7,590 nucleotides of DNA, taken from NCBI GenBank assembly GCA_024763185.1, contig JANTFY010000108.1:1-7590 (forward strand), in the 5' to 3' direction. The position numbers and the translations under genes were made by a program. How positions within the stretch are numbered: the stretch's first letter is position 1; each line of letters begins with the position of its first letter. The notes beneath the pieces are model-generated. The model saw only the letters and a program-made list of their open reading frames with translations. It did not search any database and was not told the origin of the DNA. The DNA comes from Gammaproteobacteria bacterium. GTDB taxonomy: Bacteria > Pseudomonadota > Gammaproteobacteria > GCA-001735895. Below are positions 5,652 through 7,590 of the stretch, in pieces.

Positions 5652-6682
5652 CGCTCTCTTCTTCACCTTATGTGACACCGTCGGCTTCCACCAACCGCAT
5701 CATGCTCAATGTACTGATTGCGCTGGTGCCCGGTACCATCGCCTATATCTGGTTTTTTGGGGTAGGCATCGTCGTCAATATCGTGTTTGCCATTGGCTTT
5801 GCACTGCTGTTTGAAAGCCTGGTGCTGTGGCTGCGCAAACGTCCGCTTAAACCCTACCTGGCCGATTACAGCGCTGTCGTCACGGCCTGGTTATTTGCCC
5901 TGTGTATCCCCATGCACAGTCCGTGGTGGCTGGTCGCAACCGGTATAGGTTTTGCCATGATTGCTGGCAAACACCTTTATGGCGGCCTGGGTTTTAATCC
6001 CTTCAACCCGGCCATGGTCGGCTACGTGGTATTGCTGATTTCTTTCCCGAAGGAAATGACCACCTGGTTTTTACCGATACAGGTCAGCGGTGAATCCCTG
6101 AATATCGCCCAGGCCTTTGCCTACAGTCTGGGTTATGCCGATATCCAGCAGTGGGATGCACTGACCTCGGCCACACCACTCGACCAGTATAAAACCAGCC
6201 TGGGGCAGAACATGATGATCAGCGAAATCCGCCAGTCACCGGTGTTTGGCGATTTCGCCGGTCTAGGCTGGGAGTGGATTGCCAACTGGTGGTTTATTGG
6301 AGGTCTTTACCTGCTGTTCACCAAAACCATACGCTGGCACATTCCGTTTGGCGTGATCATGGGCATGCTGATTCCGGCGTTTATCCTCTATGTTACCAAT
6401 CCTGACAGTGTAGCCTCCCCGGGTTTTCACCTGTTTTCGGGTGGCCTGATGCTGGGCGCTTTTTTTATCGCCACCGATCCGGTCAGCGCTTCCACCACCA
6501 ACAAGGGGCGCCTGCTTTATGGCTTTATGATCGGCATGCTGGTGTTTGTTATTCGCAACTGGGGCGGCTTTCCCGATGGCGTGGCCTTCGCCGTACTGCT
6601 CGCCAACATGGCGGTGCCGTTAATCGATTATTACACCCAGCCACGCACCTTTGGTGTCAACCCGCCGGATGAGCACCATTGA
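5648..6682 (+). CDS. rsxD: RsxD/RnfD, flavinylated membrane subunit
   Basis: This is a 344-residue polytopic membrane protein, close to the 352 of E. coli RsxD. Hydrophobic helices cover about 20-60, 75-130, 210-255 and 262-325. The flavinylation site is visible as DALTSATPLDQYKTS, with Thr176 as the expected attachment point for FMN through a phosphoester bond; E. coli has DGFTQATPLDTLKTS here. The conserved block SGGLMLGAFFIATDPVSAST (264-283) and the PDGVAFAVLLANMAVPLIDYYT segment (309-330) are typical of the family, which is homologous to NqrB. The start ATG overlaps the rsxC stop (ATGA) and has AAGGGA six bases upstream. RsxD takes part in moving electrons, and in ion-pumping Rnf enzymes ions, through the membrane. 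Confidence 0.96.
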   Translation: MTLSSSPYVTPSASTNRIMLNVLIALVPGTIAYIWFFGVGIVVNIVFAIGFALLFESLVLWLRKRPLKPYLADYSAVVTAWLFALCIPMHSPWWLVATGIGFAMIAGKHLYGGLGFNPFNPAMVGYVVLLISFPKEMTTWFLPIQVSGESLNIAQAFAYSLGYADIQQWDALTSATPLDQYKTSLGQNMMISEIRQSPVFGDFAGLGWEWIANWWFIGGLYLLFTKTIRWHIPFGVIMGMLIPAFILYVTNPDSVASPGFHLFSGGLMLGAFFIATDPVSASTTNKGRLLYGFMIGMLVFVIRNWGGFPDGVAFAVLLANMAVPLIDYYTQPRTFGVNPPDEHH

Positions 6683-7293
6683 TGAAATTCAAGCAGATTC
6701 TCATCTCCGGTTTTTTATTGTGGCTGTTTTCCGTCATCGGCACCGCGTTGGTTGCATTCACCCAGCAGCAGACCGTGGAACGCATTGCCGCCAATGAAAA
6801 AGCGGTCCTGTTAAAAAACCTGAACACCCTGTTACCTGCTGAAAAACTGGATAACGATATCGCTCAGGACACCATCGAATTACAACCTTCACCCTTACTG
6901 GGCAGCAAAAATACTGCACTGGCTTATCGTGCGCGCAAAAACGGAGAACCGGTAGCCGTTGTTTTTAATGCCATTGCAGCGGATGGCTACAACGGCGCCA
7001 TCCACCTGCTGATCGGTGTCTACGATGATGCCACCCTCGCCGGGGTCAGAGTGGTCAAGCACAATGAAACTCCCGGCCTGGGTGATGGTATCGAGACACG
7101 TAAATCCGACTGGATACTGGGTTTCAATAACAAGTCGCTGAAAAACCCTGAACCCGAAAAGTGGAAGGTTAAACGTGACGGCGGCGACTTTGACCAGATG
7201 ACCGGCGCCACCATCACACCTCGCGCCATCGTGAAAGCCGTTAAAAATACCCTGCTTTATTTTGAGCAAAACCGTGAGAGACTGTACCAATGA
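6682..7293 (+). CDS. rsxG: RsxG/RnfG, periplasm-facing flavoprotein subunit
   Basis: The product is 203 residues. One N-terminal membrane helix (about 5-26) anchors a periplasmic FMN-binding domain. The motif HNETPGLGD (127-135) and the flavinylation motif DQMTGAT (171-177) are both intact, so Thr177 is the expected covalent FMN site, modified by an ApbE-type flavin transferase encoded elsewhere. The protein is homologous to NqrC. The ATG at 6682 overlaps the rsxD stop by one base (TGATG) and is preceded by GGATGAG. The in-frame TTG just before it is less likely. It hands electrons between the RsxD flavin and the membrane Fe-S site of RsxA/RsxE. Confidence 0.95.
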   Translation: MKFKQILISGFLLWLFSVIGTALVAFTQQQTVERIAANEKAVLLKNLNTLLPAEKLDNDIAQDTIELQPSPLLGSKNTALAYRARKNGEPVAVVFNAIAADGYNGAIHLLIGVYDDATLAGVRVVKHNETPGLGDGIETRKSDWILGFNNKSLKNPEPEKWKVKRDGGDFDQMTGATITPRAIVKAVKNTLLYFEQNRERLYQ

Positions 7294-7590
7294 GCATCAC
7301 TTCCTCAGAAATTACGCAAAACGGTTTATGGAAAAATAACGTTGCCCTGGTTCAATTGCTGGGTCTGTGCCCGTTACTGGCGGTGACCAGCACCACCATC
7401 AATGGCATCGGCCTGGGCCTGGCCACCCTGATCACGCTGGTGTTATCCAACACCCTGGTGTCACTGATCCGCGACGTGGTTCGCAAGGAAGTACGCCTAC
7501 CGGTCTTCGTTCTGATCATTGCATCCATCGTAACCATCATCGAGCTGGTCATGAAAGCCTGGTTTTACGAGCTGTACCTGGTACTCGGGA
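7290..7590 (+). CDS. rsxE: RsxE/RnfE, membrane subunit, N-terminal part (3' end outside window)
   Basis: The ATG at 7290 overlaps the rsxG stop (ATGA) and the frame stays open to the window end, giving about 100 residues. The sequence NGLWKNNVALVQLLGLCPLLAVTST is near-identical to the start of E. coli RsxE and contains Cys27 of the LGLCP motif, the partner of Cys26 in RsxA. Hydrophobic helices follow at about 36-57 and 69-90. The second conserved cysteine (in the TNC motif) should lie just beyond the window. RsxE is homologous to RsxA and NqrD and forms the membrane core of the complex with it. Confidence 0.95.
   Translation, partial: MSITSSEITQNGLWKNNVALVQLLGLCPLLAVTSTTINGIGLGLATLITLVLSNTLVSLIRDVVRKEVRLPVFVLIIASIVTIIELVMKAWFYELYLVLG

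Overview
The window looks like chromosome from a free-living gammaproteobacterium of moderate GC. The evidence is a six-gene Rnf/Rsx operon in the classic enterobacterial order A-B-C-D-G-E, whose protein sequences are close to the Escherichia coli Rsx family. A Bax-type glucosaminidase and a class II cytochrome c fit the same group. The genus cannot be read from the sequence. I see no mobile element, CRISPR array, tRNA or rRNA.

Left part (1-1722, plus strand): the 3' end of a polysaccharide deacetylase gene that starts before the window, then a complete gene for an exported Bax-like N-acetylglucosaminidase. Middle part (1846-2704, minus strand): a 95-residue protein with two CxxC pairs that I do not recognise functionally, and a small exported class II (c'/c-556 type) cytochrome c with a C-terminal CxxCHxxYR haem site. 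A perfect FNR/Anr-type box (TTGAT-N4-ATCAA, 2209-2222) lies between them, upstream of the CxxC gene. Right part (2869 to the end, plus strand): rsxA, rsxB, rsxC, rsxD, rsxG and the first third of rsxE, with gaps or overlaps of 1 to 11 bases, clearly one transcript.

The Rsx proteins form a membrane electron-transfer complex. RsxC would take electrons from NAD(P)H through FMN and two 4Fe-4S clusters. RsxB carries further Fe-S clusters. RsxD and RsxG carry covalently bound FMN at threonines that are visible here. RsxA and RsxE hold a shared intramembrane Fe-S site. In E. coli the complex keeps the SoxR sensor reduced. In other bacteria Rnf couples ferredoxin/NADH electron transfer to an ion gradient. 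The sequence does not say which job applies here.

Most of the window is ordinary. The points most worth a second look are the perfect FNR box in front of the uncharacterised CxxC protein, a consensus TATAAT placed so close to the rsxA start that its mRNA may be leaderless, and a Met/His-rich duplicated motif in the cytochrome. I found no convincing new multi-gene system.
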